DNA of 64,000 bases, from positions 8,440,142 to 8,504,141 of the forward strand of contig CM067555.1 of the NCBI GenBank assembly GCA_034509755.1, read 5' to 3'. The DNA is from Anisodus tanguticus (taxonomy: Eukaryota; Streptophyta; Magnoliopsida; Solanales; Solanaceae). Positions 31,101 to 41,286 of the stretch are shown here, one piece after another. Each line of letters starts with the position of its first letter. The first letter of the stretch is position 1. Below the pieces are notes generated by a model. That model was given only the letters and a program-made list of their open reading frames with translations, did no database searches and had not been told where the DNA came from. A program made the position numbers and the translations under genes.

Positions 31101-32710
31101 ATCAAGAATGTGTGACTCCAATTGACCCACTAGATCAAGACTAAGTGTTGTTGAGGTCCAATTTGATTCAATTTAAGGAAGTCAACACAAATGTTTGACT
31201 CCAATTGAAGCATCAACTTCAATGTCGAGATTAAATTTGATTCAATTCAATTAATAATGATTAGTGGAATCAATTCAATCTATCACAAATGTGTGACTCC
31301 AATTGAACCACTAGATCAAGACTAAGTATTGTTGAGGTCCAATTTGGTTCAATATAAGGAAGTCAACACAAATGTTTGACTCAATTGAACCATTAGAACA
31401 ACTTCAATGTTGAGATCCAATTTGATTCAATTTAATCAATAATAAGCAGTAAAATCAATTCAAGCTATCACAAATGTGTGACTCCAATTGAGCCACTAGA
31501 TCAAGACTAAGTGTTGTTGAGGTCCAATTTGATTTAATTTAAGGAAGTCAACACAAATGTTTGACTCCAGTTGAACCATTAAAACAACTTCAATGTTGAG
31601 ATCAAAGTTGATTCAATATAATTAATAATGATCAGTGGAATCAATTCAAGCTATCAGAAATATATGACTCCAATTGAATCACTAGATCAAGACATAGTGC
31701 TGTTGAGGTCCAATTTAGTTCAATTTAAGAAAGTCAACACAAATGTTTGACTCCAATTGAAACATTAGAACAACTTCAATGTTGACATCCAATTTGATTC
31801 AATTTAATCAATAATGATTAGTGGAATCAATTCAAGCTATCAAGAATGTGTGACTCCAATTGAACCACTAGATCAAGACTAAGTGTTATTGAGGTCCAAT
31901 TTGATCCAATTTAACGAAATCAACACAAATGTTTGACTCAAATTGAAGCATTAGAACAACTTCAATGTCGAGATTCAATTTAATTAATAATGATTAGTGG
32001 AATCAATTCAATCTATAACAAATGTGTGACTCCAATCGAACCACTAGATCAAGACTAAGTATTGTTGAGGTACAATTTGATTCACTATAAGGAAGTCAAC
32101 ACAAGTATTTGACTCCAATTGAACCATTAGAACAACTTCAATGTTGAGATCCAATTTTATTCAATTTAATCAATAATAATTAGTGAAATCAATTCAAGAT
32201 ATCATAAATGTGTGACTCCAATTGAACCACTAGATCAAGAATAAGTGTTGTTGAGGTCCAATTTGATTCAATTTAAGGAAGTCAACACAAATAGTTGACT
32301 CCAATTGAACCATTAAAACAACTTCAATGTTGAGATCCAATTTGATTCAATTTAATCAATAAAGATTAGTGGAATCAATTCAAGCAATCACAAATCTATG
32401 ACTCCAATTGAACCACTAGATCAAGACTTAGTGTTGTTGATGTCCAATTTGATTCAATTTAAGGAAGTCAACACAAATGTTTGACTCCAATTGAAACATT
32501 AGAACAACTTCAATGTTGAGATCCAATTTGATTCAATTTAATCTTGAATCAATTCAAGCTATCAAGAATGTGTGACTCCAATTGAACCACTAGATCAAGA
32601 CTAAGTGTTGTTGAGGTCCAATTTGATTCAATTTAAGGAAGTCGACATAAATGTTTGACTCCAATTGAACCATTAGAACAATTTCAATGTTGAGATTCAA
32701 CACAAATTGT
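28140..32710. repeat. Satellite array, ~183-bp monomers in ~1,099-bp higher-order repeats
   Basis: About 25 tandem monomers of 180-187 bp. Each is made of two related halves of about 90 bp, both with TGACTCCAATTGAACCA..AGATCCAATTTGATTCAATTTAA. Half one has ACTAGATCAAGACTAAGTGT, half two TTAGAACAACTTCAATGTTG. A diagnostic variant AATAATAAGCAGTAAAATC recurs with monomer starts at 28512, 29239, 29611, 30338, 30709 and 31434, spaced 727, 372, 727, 371 and 725. This gives a higher-order unit of about 1,099 bp (six monomers): 28140-29238, 29239-30337, 30338-31433, plus a partial fourth to about 31800. Units differ by only a few single-base indels. From 31800 to 32710 monomers are diverged singletons, the usual look of an array edge. 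Non-coding. Confidence 0.95.
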
Positions 32711-33163
32711 ATGGTGAGCTCCAATTTAATACAATTTAATAAAAAATAATATGTTAAAGTAAAATAACTAATTTAATAATATGTTACAATTTGTTTGTAC
32801 ACGTCATGCAATTAAATTAATCATTCATGATTTGGTCATAATAAAATTAATAAAGATTGTAATTTATCATTATATTAAACTTTTGAGATTTCATATTAAC
32901 CAACTTCAAAAAATTAGAATAAATTTAAAAATTTACACTAACATTAGGGATAAATATGAGCGATTATTTATTTTTTTCTTCTGTAGCTGCCCTTTCTAAT
33001 TAATTTCTCTCTCTCTCTATATATATAAATAATGTGCGAGTACGGTGTTCTAGACGATACCTACCAAAGGTTTTATAAACTGCTCATCTTCTATTTTTTT
33101 CCGATTAATAAACTATATAACTTGCTTTATTCTTTTAGTTAATCCTTTCAACTTTTTGTTTAA
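32711..33163. other. AT-rich spacer, no gene seen
   Basis: Lies between the satellite edge and the coiled-coil pseudogene. Contains a short CT and TA microsatellite (about 33006-33027). The ORF at 32781-32999 has no gene-like features. Confidence 0.4.
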
Positions 33164-33433
33164 ATGGCTGACAAACGGCTGTAGGGTGATTTTTGCAAGT
33201 ATGAAAACGTCATCAATTCGCCTAAGTGTGTGAATGAGAGTCTTATAAACGTTCATTTTCTTTTGATAGACATTGCTGAGAAACTAGACAAGATTATGGA
33301 GGAACAAGCTGAGTTGAAAGCCGCACAAGAGAAAATAGAGAGGATGGTTAGGGCTACAATCGGAGTTGTTGGACTCGAACTTGATAAAGTCTTACCCCTC
33401 TCACCCCCCCCCCCCTTTACTAAGGTCTATTAG
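33164..33433 (+). pseudogene. Small coiled-coil ORF with early stop
   Basis: ATG at 33164 reads MADKRL, then TAG at codon 7, then continues open in the same frame as GDFCKYENVINSPKCVNESL and a heptad-like stretch IAEKLDKIMEEQAELKAAQE, KIERMVRA, to a stop at 33431-33433 after a poly-C run that codes for PPPP. An internal ATG at 33230 would give 67 residues. Charged and helical, probably a coiled coil; no family recognised. The in-frame stop and the C10 tract near the end favour a dead gene piece over a functional gene. Confidence 0.35.
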
Positions 33434-34164
33434 GGTTTGTTAGTGACCCCCTCACCCTGCCTGCATGTGAATGTTTTTTCTGGGGTTAGTTAGTACTTAG
33501 AATTTATATGGTTTAAGGGGATTTGATATTGTTGTTTTGATTTGGATGTGAGGGGATGTTTTTGTGTATGTATTGGGAGTTTTATTTTATATAAAATTAT
33601 ATACATTTTATGGCTAAATTTATGTTGTGTGAATATTATTTTTAGAGTACTATTAATATCACGACCCAAATCACTGATCGTGTGGGCACCTACCCTTTTT
33701 CCATCTGGTAGGCGAATTCGTCACTTATAAAATAATCCAACAACATAAATAAATAAAAAGAGCAGTAGAAATCTAAATATTTTTTTAAAACAACTTTCTT
33801 ATGATTTAGGAATATTCTTAATTTACAAAGGGTTAAATTTATTATTTTTATGTAATTTTTAAATATATAAATTTTTATTTTACAAATATTAAATACGACA
33901 TTCGACCTAACATTACAACCTAAAAAGTTAGACTTTCGGTCTCTGAAATTTCCCTTTTTTTCCCGAAACAGTTAGTATTTATATTCCATTGAAAACATCC
34001 ACATGTTTTTTAATCTCTTCATCCAATCAAGTGGCACCAAGCAAAGTACACCCAATAAATAGCCACCGTCATCATGCGCTTCAACAAAAAAAAAAGTCAA
34101 ATAAATACATTAATTTAAACATCACGGAAAATAAGTAAAAATAGCATCACCGCCCACTTTGGGC
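33434..34164. other. Spacer with a possible LTR fragment
   Basis: ATCACGACCCAAATCACTGA at about 33657 and GTGTGGGCACCTACCC behind it resemble LTR phrases common in Solanaceae retrotransposons (ACGACCCAAA..). I find no partner or TSD. The rest is AT-rich and without genes. The hAT copy 2 begins at about 34165. Confidence 0.35.
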
Positions 34165-34582
34165 TAGGGGATGTCCAACGGGGCGGGGCGGAGCGGGTCC
34201 CAACGGGCCGGGACCCGACGGGACCGGGGGATGTCGGGACCGGTCCTCCGATGGGACCGGCGGGACTGGACGTTGGCGGGCCGGGACTAGCCAACGTCCC
34301 GTCCCGTCCCTCATCCCGTCGGAAAAGGGGACCAGACATGGCGGGGCGGGGCGGGGTCGAGTCGGGACTGGGATTTCCATTTTTTTTGCACTTAATTTTA
34401 AAAAATAATATATATAAACACTTCAATAATTGAATAAGATAGTGTAATAAAAATATCACATGACTGTTTTGTGCCTCTTATATTATTTAATAGTAATATG
34501 ATATTTTTGTAATACAATTTCAAAATGCAACTTTGTGGTGTTGAAAGTTGCAAATCACATAGTAAAATTATAATTAAAAATA

Positions 34583-35053
34583 TTATATATTTATAAACAC
34601 ATTTTCTAATTTCTTCACAATGTCTTGTGGTTCTTCGGTTGGAATTGGAATTTGTTGGTCAAATTGATCGACGTCGCTTCCAGTTCCGTCTGACAAGATT
34701 TCGTTGTAGTTTTTGTTGATCTCCGGTTGACCGCACCTTCTACGCTCAACTCGTATCCAATCTCTGAATAAAACTGTAATCTCTAAGCTGTCTCCCGCTA
34801 AATAGTGTTTGTGCTCTACTATTTGAAATCTTCCGACAGAAAAAACGCTTTCAGACGTTGTTGACGATGCTTGAATGTTCAACACATCTCTGGTCATCTT
34901 TGCTAGTGTCGAAAATATCTTCTCATATTCCCTCCAGTATTTAAGCAAGTCTTCACGTCCTTCTTCATTGAGAACTGCTTGGTACGGTACAACACCCTGC
35001 AAAATAAAGAAATCAAACACGCTAACTTGATTAGTAGTGGAACCACTAAACAT
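34583..35053 (-). pseudogene. hAT transposase dimerisation region, copy 2
   Basis: 156 codons aligned with the C-terminal part of copy 1: FDFFILQGVVPYQAVLNEEG, LLKYWREYEKIFSTLAKMTR, SSTTSESVFSVGRFQI and VLFRDWIRVERRRCGQPEIN. The same residues flank the stop. Copy 2 lacks five acidic residues of copy 1 (EEEDE). Broken at its N-terminal side by the low-complexity segment at 35115-35210. Confidence 0.78.
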
Positions 35054-35114
35054 TCTATTTCTAAGGCTTTCAATACTAGCTGCAGAAACAACATGTCTTT
35101 TATAAGGTTGTATT

Positions 35115-35210
35115 GAAGAAGAATTGAAGAAGAAGAAGAAGAATTGAAGAAGAAGAATTGAAGGAGGAGAAGGAGGAGGATGAGGAGGAGAAGAAGGAGG
35201 AGGTATGGTA
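35115..35210. repeat. GAA/GGA microsatellite in hAT copy 2
   Basis: (GAA)n and (GGA)n runs such as GAAGAAGAAGAAGAATTGAAG followed by GAGGAGGAGAAGGAGG. On the minus strand they encode Ser/Pro/Leu/Phe runs. Copy 1 has only a few GAA units at the matching place (about 1710), so the repeat expanded in copy 2. Confidence 0.85.
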
Positions 35211-35428
35211 TAAGGTATAGAAGTCGGTTGGTTGCTAGCACTTTCTTGTAGGTAATGCGTATATTTTTTTTTGCATTCATCGTGTATGCTAGAGAAAACT
35301 TTTTCTTTAGTTGGTTCCTTAGGTGGTTGTTCATTTGAGTTTTTTGGAGTTGGAGGTGGAAGTACTAGTTATACAATCATACATAGTTTCAATAAGTGCT
35401 TTACAACCGTCTATTTTAATAGTCGAAT

Positions 35429-36599
35429 TTAATACATCACCAATAATATAAATAGTGGGAATATGAAAAAATATTTTTTAAATTTGATAAATATTTTTTT
35501 AATAGATGCCTTATAAGATGTTTTTTCCATATATTCATTAACTAACAAAAATATTAGAGTTATATAAAATAACATAGTTAAAATAGTAGGATAATATATT
35601 TCAAAAAATTCTTTAGTTGCTTGAAAAAACTCCTCTAAAAATCCAATAAGTCCTGAAATTTTTTCCCAATCATTATCTATAAGCACATCAGTTGAATTTT
35701 TATTATTGGCGTTAAAAATAAAGTTATATGTCTTCTATAATCGTAAGCAACAAATAGTTGTTCATATAGAGAATTACACCTAGTCGCTACTTCTTCAGGA
35801 ATATTTCTAAAAGATAATCCACAACCGTGACATATTTTTTTATATATTTTTTTCTTTGTATTCTATTACTTCTAAAAATAAAGTTTATAGAAAATTGTAC
35901 TTTATTAAGAATGTTTTCAAAAAGTGATAGACCATCCTTTATAACTAAGTTATAAAGATGACACTCACATTTTATATGAAAATAATTAGGAAAAGATGGA
36001 GTTAATAAATCTTTTAAAAGTCTCACTGCATAATTATTAGAAGAAACATTATCTAACGTAACAGTCATTATTTTGTCAGTTATACCATAATAATCGCAAA
36101 CTTGATGAATATTTTCTGCAATAAATTTCCAGTGTGCCTATCATCAATATCTATATGCTAAAATACGTTTTTGCATAGACCAATTATGTTCTATCCAATG
36201 ACATGTTACAGTTAAATAATCATGGCCGTTAGTACTACGGCCTATATCAAAAGTGATAGATACTTTGCCAAAAAAAATGATATAATGCATAACGTAAATA
36301 TTGTTGATATTCATGTGCAAATTTTAAAACGTCTCTCCTAACAGTTGATCTAGAAAAACCGTTAAAACAGGATTATACATATCTCTTATGTAATGAATAA
36401 AACCAGGATATGAAAAAGGCAAACCCTCTACCGCAACTAATTTTGCTATTGATTCCCTAACTTTATGTTTATCGTATTTAGGACCTATAATTCCCCATCG
36501 TCGGGTTAATTTGACCATGTACTTGGTCCGGGACACTATGTGAACCTTGTCCCGACTGAGAGCACATTGGCGCACCCGACTTTGTAGCCTCGTATTCAT
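35429..36599 (-). pseudogene. hAT transposase core remnants, copy 2
   Basis: Three pieces in order on the minus strand. 36324-36599: HIVSRTKYMVKLTRRWGIIG and LPFSYPGFIHYIRDMYNPVL. 35787-36068: MTVTLDNVSSNNYAVRLLKD and KCECHLYNLVIKDGLSLFEN, carrying the TLDN catalytic Asp motif and the C-x-C-H motif, both well conserved. 35429-35686: DWEKISGLIGFLEEFFQATK and MLFYITLIFLLVNEYM. This copy keeps the CHLxNL segment that copy 1 has lost. Separated by frameshifts. Confidence 0.75.
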
Positions 36600-36818
36600 C
36601 CCACCTAGCTTTGTGAAAGCTTTATATATGTCTCAATAAACCTCCCGTCTCACCCTGACATTTTCCCATTTTAAATTTATAAACATTTGTACAAATTTTG
36701 CATCTAACTACTTGATTCTCTTGGTCCCTATAAAAAAATCTCATGCAGCTGATTTTAATTTTCGTTGTGTGGGGTCTCGTCTCATACTAGGGGGAATAAG
36801 AGGCGTTCCAGTTTCAGT

Positions 36819-37112
36819 TTAAGGTGCACTAGTGGGCGTGTCATCTAGATTAGTGGGTGTGTCATCTAGATTAGTGGGTGTGTCATCTAGATTATCTTCT
36901 AAATTAAAGTCTGGTTCAGTTGGAGAATATATCTCATCATCTAATGGTATATCATTAAAAAATTCAGTTTTATCTATATGAGTGTAATCAATCAAATCAT
37001 CCTGTCTAGGAATAGGATGACTAGAAGAAGTACCTCTGTCCTTGTTACTCCTACTAGAAGAAGTACCCTTACCCTTACCCTTACCCTTAAACATACCTCT
37101 TAATCCTTCCAT
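36819..37112 (-). pseudogene. N-terminal leader of hAT copy 2 transposase with DDTPTNL repeats
   Basis: Starts MEGLRGMFKGKGKGKG. The acidic leader ends with NLDDTPTNLDDTPTNLDD, a 21-bp unit (TCATCTAGATTAGTGGGTGTG on the plus strand, 36836-36895) repeated three times; copy 1 has a single version (DLDETPTNVND). The frame stops before the BED finger, whose remains follow at about 36600-36780. Confidence 0.72.
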
Positions 37113-37140
37113 TTTAATTATGCAAATAAATAATTAAAGA

Positions 37141-37883
37141 TAATGAAATTAAGTGCGATAATTAAAATAAAGTAACAATAATAATTTAAAGAAGGAACGA
37201 AGGTACCAAACGCTGATGTAACGTCGACTTGTAATCGATGTTGAAAATTAAAACTTTGCTCGATGGATGATCCTCAAGCTAGTTGTCAACTTCAGTCCCA
37301 AATTTTGAACTTTGATACAATTATACAAATGAGCAAATAAAATAAAATATTTAGTAGGCAATGTAATTGTAGACTTGTAGAGATATAAATTGAGAGATTA
37401 GAGAGATTGTAGGAAGATTTGTGAGATAAAATGAAGAGAAAATGAGATATTTATAATTGGAAAATTGGGTTAAAGTGTAAATATACTAATGTAAGGGTTA
37501 AAAAATAAATATTAAGGGATATGAGGTTTATGGGGTGGGGATAAGTAAAATGAGGCAGAAGTACTATTCAGAATTCCACAATAAAATTCTAGGAAAATAG
37601 TTATTTTTAATTACATGAACTGAAAATAGTTATTCCTTTAGTTATTTTTACTTGTCCTTAATAAGCATCACTCTCATTAAAAACTATTACTCATTATTAT
37701 TATGTTCATTAAATTACCCTTATTAATTATGTTTCAGAAATTTAAGTTTGACTACTGATACTTTGTGTAGTACTTTCTTCGTTCATATTAAGTGATGCTT
37801 TTACCTAGGATACACCCCTTACAAAGTTTACTCGCTCTTAAAAAGTAAAAAATATATTTAGTAACTTATCCTTATTTAAATAC
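37141..37883. other. AT-rich spacer, no gene seen
   Basis: 37590-37780 has phrases typical of decayed MITEs (TTTACTTGTCCTTAATAAG). No ORF or RNA gene recognised. Confidence 0.4.
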
Positions 37884-38122
37884 TCCCTTTGTCTCACTTT
37901 AACTATTGATTTAGTTCTTTTCACGCCCATAAATAAATACAAGATATTATTAACTAAGTTACTTCCATTTATTAGGTACTTTTTGAGAGCTGAAAAATAT
38001 TAAAAATATTATTATTTTAATGTAAGAATATAATTAAAAATGCTTGTCAACTTTAGTGTTGATTTTTTAAAATGACAATTATTTTGAGACACATATTTTT
38101 AGCTAATGCGTCGGAGGAGTAA
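37884..38122. mobile_element. Stowaway-like MITE
   Basis: Begins TACTCCCTTTGTCTCACTTT and ends ATTTTGAGACACATATTTTTAGCTAATGCGTCGGAGGAGTA. The outer CTCCCTTTGTCTCA and its approximate inverse are the usual ends of a MITE class widespread in plants (TA target). The interior is AT-rich and non-coding; the ends are imperfect. Confidence 0.55.
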
Positions 38123-38164
38123 CATCTATTTAACAAGGTCTCTTGGTTATGTAAAAACACATTT

Positions 38165-38395
38165 ATCTATAAAAGGGACACGTAGCTTGAGTTTGTTTGC
38201 ACGATGTGATCTATAAAAGGTGGTCCTTTTTCTCAAAGGGAAACTTCCGCCTATTTTTCTACATCTCACATAGAGAATACTAAGACTTTTTTTTCCACTC
38301 ACACACAAAGCTTAAAGCCCAGATGTAGAGAAGCCATTGAAGAATAAAAAATCCAACACTTCAACTCTGTGAGAAAAAAAGGTATGTTCTGTCTT
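38165..38395 (+). promoter_or_regulatory. Promoter-like segment with leader and splice donor, no gene body seen
   Basis: Two TATA-box-like elements of the form TCTATAAAAGGG/TCTATAAAAGGT lie at about 38167 and 38211. Downstream is a CT/AC-rich stretch typical of a plant 5' leader (about 38240-38380), ending AAAAAAAG|GTATGTTCTG, a good 5' splice site at about 38381. The following T-rich sequence looks like a leader intron. I could not find a coding exon downstream; the ORF at 38432-38644 is considered separately. Inference: remains of a gene's 5' end, or a non-coding transcript. Confidence 0.4.
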
Positions 38396-38513
38396 CATCT
38401 TCAAAGTTCAAAAATATAATTTAAGTAAGAGTTGATCTTGGGGTTCTACTTAATTAGTTGTACTTATGACTGGTTTAAAGTTGATCCCATTTTTCTAATT
38501 AAATACATTAAAA

Positions 38514-38644
38514 TGTCTTGCTTTTGTAACTGTACGATGAACATAATACTAGTATTATTCTTGCACTTGTTTTACTTTACTTTAGTATGTTCTTGTTTTC
38601 AAGTGGATGCTCTTAGTCCAAGATTATTGTCCTTTTCTCCTTAA
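38514..38644 (+). CDS. Possible small secreted-peptide ORF
   Basis: From the ATG at 38514 the frame reads MSCFCNCTMNIILVLFLHLF then YFTLVCSCFQVDALSPRLLS and ends FSP-stop. The first 30 residues look like a signal peptide (hydrophobic stretch, then small residues before QVDA), leaving only about 14 residues. The frame is also open upstream to an ATG at 38432. It lies within what looks like a leader intron of the promoter-like segment, so a chance ORF is at least as likely. No family recognised. Confidence 0.2.
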
Positions 38645-38857
38645 GATTCCAAAAGCTTTTAAGATTAATTCATTAGCGTATCTGTTGTTTAACTGAATCA
38701 TCAGCTTGTGGATTATTCTGTGTAAAATGTCGAAAATGATTTGTTAAAGTGAGGCACTTCTCAAAAAGAAAATTAGAAACACCACTAAAAACTTTATAAA
38801 ATTACAGTTATTCAAAATATATATTATTATTTTTTGCACAAAACTTCTCTCCTATTT

Positions 38858-38890
38858 CCTCCTCCTCCTCCTCCTCCTCCTCCTCCTCCT
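38858..38890. repeat. CTC trinucleotide microsatellite
   Basis: About eleven uninterrupted TCC/CTC units. Confidence 0.93.
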
Positions 38891-39081
38891 TTTCTGTTAA
38901 TTTTATAAATATGGTTTTAGTTCTCTTTTAAAGAAAGTGGGCCATAGATTTCCTACCTATAATAAGGTCACTTGGTAGCTAAAATTGGGCCATTGATCGC
39001 TGAAATTTGTTAAATGCTCGCACTATGTCTAGAGATGGGGGCAAAAGGAGTGAGGGGGGCCTAGTAAGAACATATTTTATT

Positions 39082-39859
39082 GGGAGAAGGGTAAAATATA
39101 CCTCTCTACCTTAGTTTATTAGTCAACTTTATCCTCTCATAATAAAAGTAATCAAATATATTCTCCCGTTACAAGTTAGGACCAAATATATCCTATGGTA
39201 CGCAAAATATTCAAAAATGCTTTTTAAAAAAAATATATTCTAGAAAATAACTTTTTTTAATCTATAAAACTGTAAAAAAAAAAATTAAAATAAAGTGTCC
39301 TAATTTTTTTTAAAATCCGAATTAATTTAAAAAGAACTCTAAAAATACTGATTTAAAAATATATATTTTCCAGATTTGTAATAAAAAATCCAATTTTCCA
39401 GAATTTTATTTTAAAATGAGTTTTATAAAATCGAGAAAATTTCATATTTTAATAAAAGTCATTTTTCAAAAATAATTAATTAGAAAAATCAATTTTCCAG
39501 ATTGTTTTTAAAAAAATTGTCACTTAGACACCACATAAAAAGATTTTTTTTTTAAATTAATTTTTTCAGATTTCTTTTTAAAATTATTCCAGATTTTTTT
39601 AAAAAAAAAGGTTATTTGGACACTTTATTTTTTTAAAAAATACTTTATAGTTTTCTAGATTAAAAAATGACTTTTCAGATTTTTCTTAATTAAAAAATCT
39701 ACTTTTCAGGAAATTTTTTTTTGAATACTTTGCTAACGGTAAGGGTATATTTAGCCCCAACTTATAACGGGGAGGTGTGGTATATTTGACTATCTTAGCT
39801 AATGAAAGACAAAATTAATTAATAAACTAAAATAAAGGGATATATTTAACCTTTTCCCC
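39082..39859. mobile_element. Mutator-like (MULE) MITE with 9-bp TSD
   Basis: 778 bp. The left terminus GGGAGAAGGGTAAAATATACC and the right terminus (reverse complement GGGGAAAAGGTTAAATATATCC) start inverted repeats of about 130 bp that include TTAGTTTATTA, CCGTTA.AAGTT and AAATATATCC/AAATATACCC blocks. It is flanked by the perfect 9-bp TSD TATTTTATT (39073-39081 and 39860-39868). Long TIRs plus 9-bp TSD identify a Mutator-type element. The interior is A/T-homopolymer-rich with degenerate CAGATTTTT units; no transposase. Confidence 0.9.
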
Positions 39860-39868
39860 TATTTTATT

Positions 39869-41103
39869 ATTATAAGTAGCTAATAATGGTATTGCCTCCT
39901 CCTTTTAATTCTTGAAGAGGATGTGGTGAACAAAGAAAAAGAAAAGATAAAAGATACATTTAATCTTGTTGTGGATAATAATGGTGTTTGCCTTCCCAAC
40001 AGCAAAAACAAAGTTAGTTCTCGGTTTGACCAAATTAAAGAATATCCCTGACTTTCCCTACAAATGCATATTAGTACAATTATATAATGATAAAATTATA
40101 CTAATGCTAAAGCATTGCGTCTGTATTTCCAAATCAATAAATACATAATTCTAAAATCACATAAACTGAAAAGTGATGAATATTAATCTATTTTATGTAA
40201 TTTTATAAATGAAGAAATCTTATCTCACAAAGTTATTAGATTTCTTATTGTGATTTCTGAAGACTTATGTAGGAATATCTTATAAAAAGTGTTGTTACTT
40301 TTATGACCTAACGTTGAAAACAAACAAACAAATAATAATAATAATAAAAATAGTAATAATAATAAATTACACTTTTATCACTCTTCAAAGATTTGTCAAA
40401 TAATTCAGATTGAAAAACTGAATCATTAGGTTTTACATATTTGAGAATGAAGAGAGTGATCTTATAATTCTTGAAGAAATTCACATATAATAATATAAAA
40501 TCTAAAAATAATTAATATTAACAAATAACTTAATATATCATAGTAAAGAAAATTCTGCATCACAAGTGACGAGGAGGAGACGTAAGAAGCGTACCTCAGA
40601 GAGTTGGTGGAGAGGAGTTTTTTATAAATTTGCAATCGTGGTGAATTTTTATTTTTACCCTATAGTCTTAATAGTCGGACCCTCAAGCTATTAGTTAAGA
40701 AATAAAACCTGAATATTAGTCACAAAATTTCATATTATGTTGGTGTTTAGATATTTTTCAAACGTGAATCCTCTTCAACGCAAAGTCTGAACCAATATGA
40801 TCTTTTGTTCCCTTAAAAAAATGGAAATGGATGGTAAATAAGAAAAGGAAAATAATTCTTCCAGAACCATATTAAAATCATTAAAAGCAAAAATAACACC
40901 AAACTAAAACAAGAAAAAACTACCCAAGGTTACAATAATATTCTAGGATTAATTATATTAAACATATTTATGATAATTTTTTTCCGGATACACCATATGT
41001 ATGGTAAAATCAAATACACCCGCCTTATATTAGTGTTACTTCTCCTTTGTATAGGTATATAAGTTGAAGTAGAACAAATTGTAGTTATCGACTTACCGTA
41101 CTT
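39869..41103. other. AT-rich spacer, no gene seen
   Basis: Contains a short AAT-rich microsatellite (about 40332-40364). No convincing ORF; 39966-40148 has no gene-like features. Confidence 0.4.
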
Positions 41104-41286
41104 TTTAGAGGTGGAGTTAGAGTATTAGTTATGGGTTTAGCAGAAACTAGCGTCTTTGGATAAAAAATTTTATTTGTGTTAAGAAATCTATTTAATATAT
41201 ATAAATAATTGATTCAGAATCCAGTAATCTATCATTTTTAGATTTCAAAATTTATAAACTCAAAATTTTAGATCTACCTCTAATAC
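41104..41286. mobile_element. Short hAT-like MITE
   Basis: Begins TTAGAGGTGGAGTTAGAG and ends TTAGATCTACCTCTAA, inverted over about 10 bases. The style is that of short Solanaceae MITEs (GGTGGAGCTAG..). No clear TSD. Non-coding. Confidence 0.45.

Larger units (their letters stand above)
34165..37140 (-). mobile_element. Degenerate hAT transposon, copy 2
   Basis: Same family and orientation as copy 1. The low-coordinate end has TAGGGGATGTCCAACGGGGC, a plausible hAT terminus, preceded by CTTTGGGC as possible TSD. A GC-rich subterminal block (34165-34370) and TTTTTTTGCACTTAATTTTA follow. On the minus strand: BED-finger leader (36819-37112), decayed finger (about 36600-36780), core pieces (about 35787-36560), then the dimerisation region (34583-35053). 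No matching inverted terminus is visible above 37140, so the 5' end is lost. Frameshifts and stops throughout. Confidence 0.8.

Noticed and set aside
28140..32710. CRISPR-like regular repeats
   Set aside because: Monomers are ~183 bp and contiguous, without unique spacers, in a plant nuclear setting; this is a satellite.
34115..34459. Pro/Arg/Ser-rich ORFs on both strands
   Set aside because: By-product of GC-rich subterminal repeats of hAT copy 2, as at 559-959 in copy 1.
37062..37092. Telomere-like CCCTTA repeats
   Set aside because: The unit is CCCTTA, not the plant CCCTAAA; it encodes the GKGKGKG run of the transposase leader.
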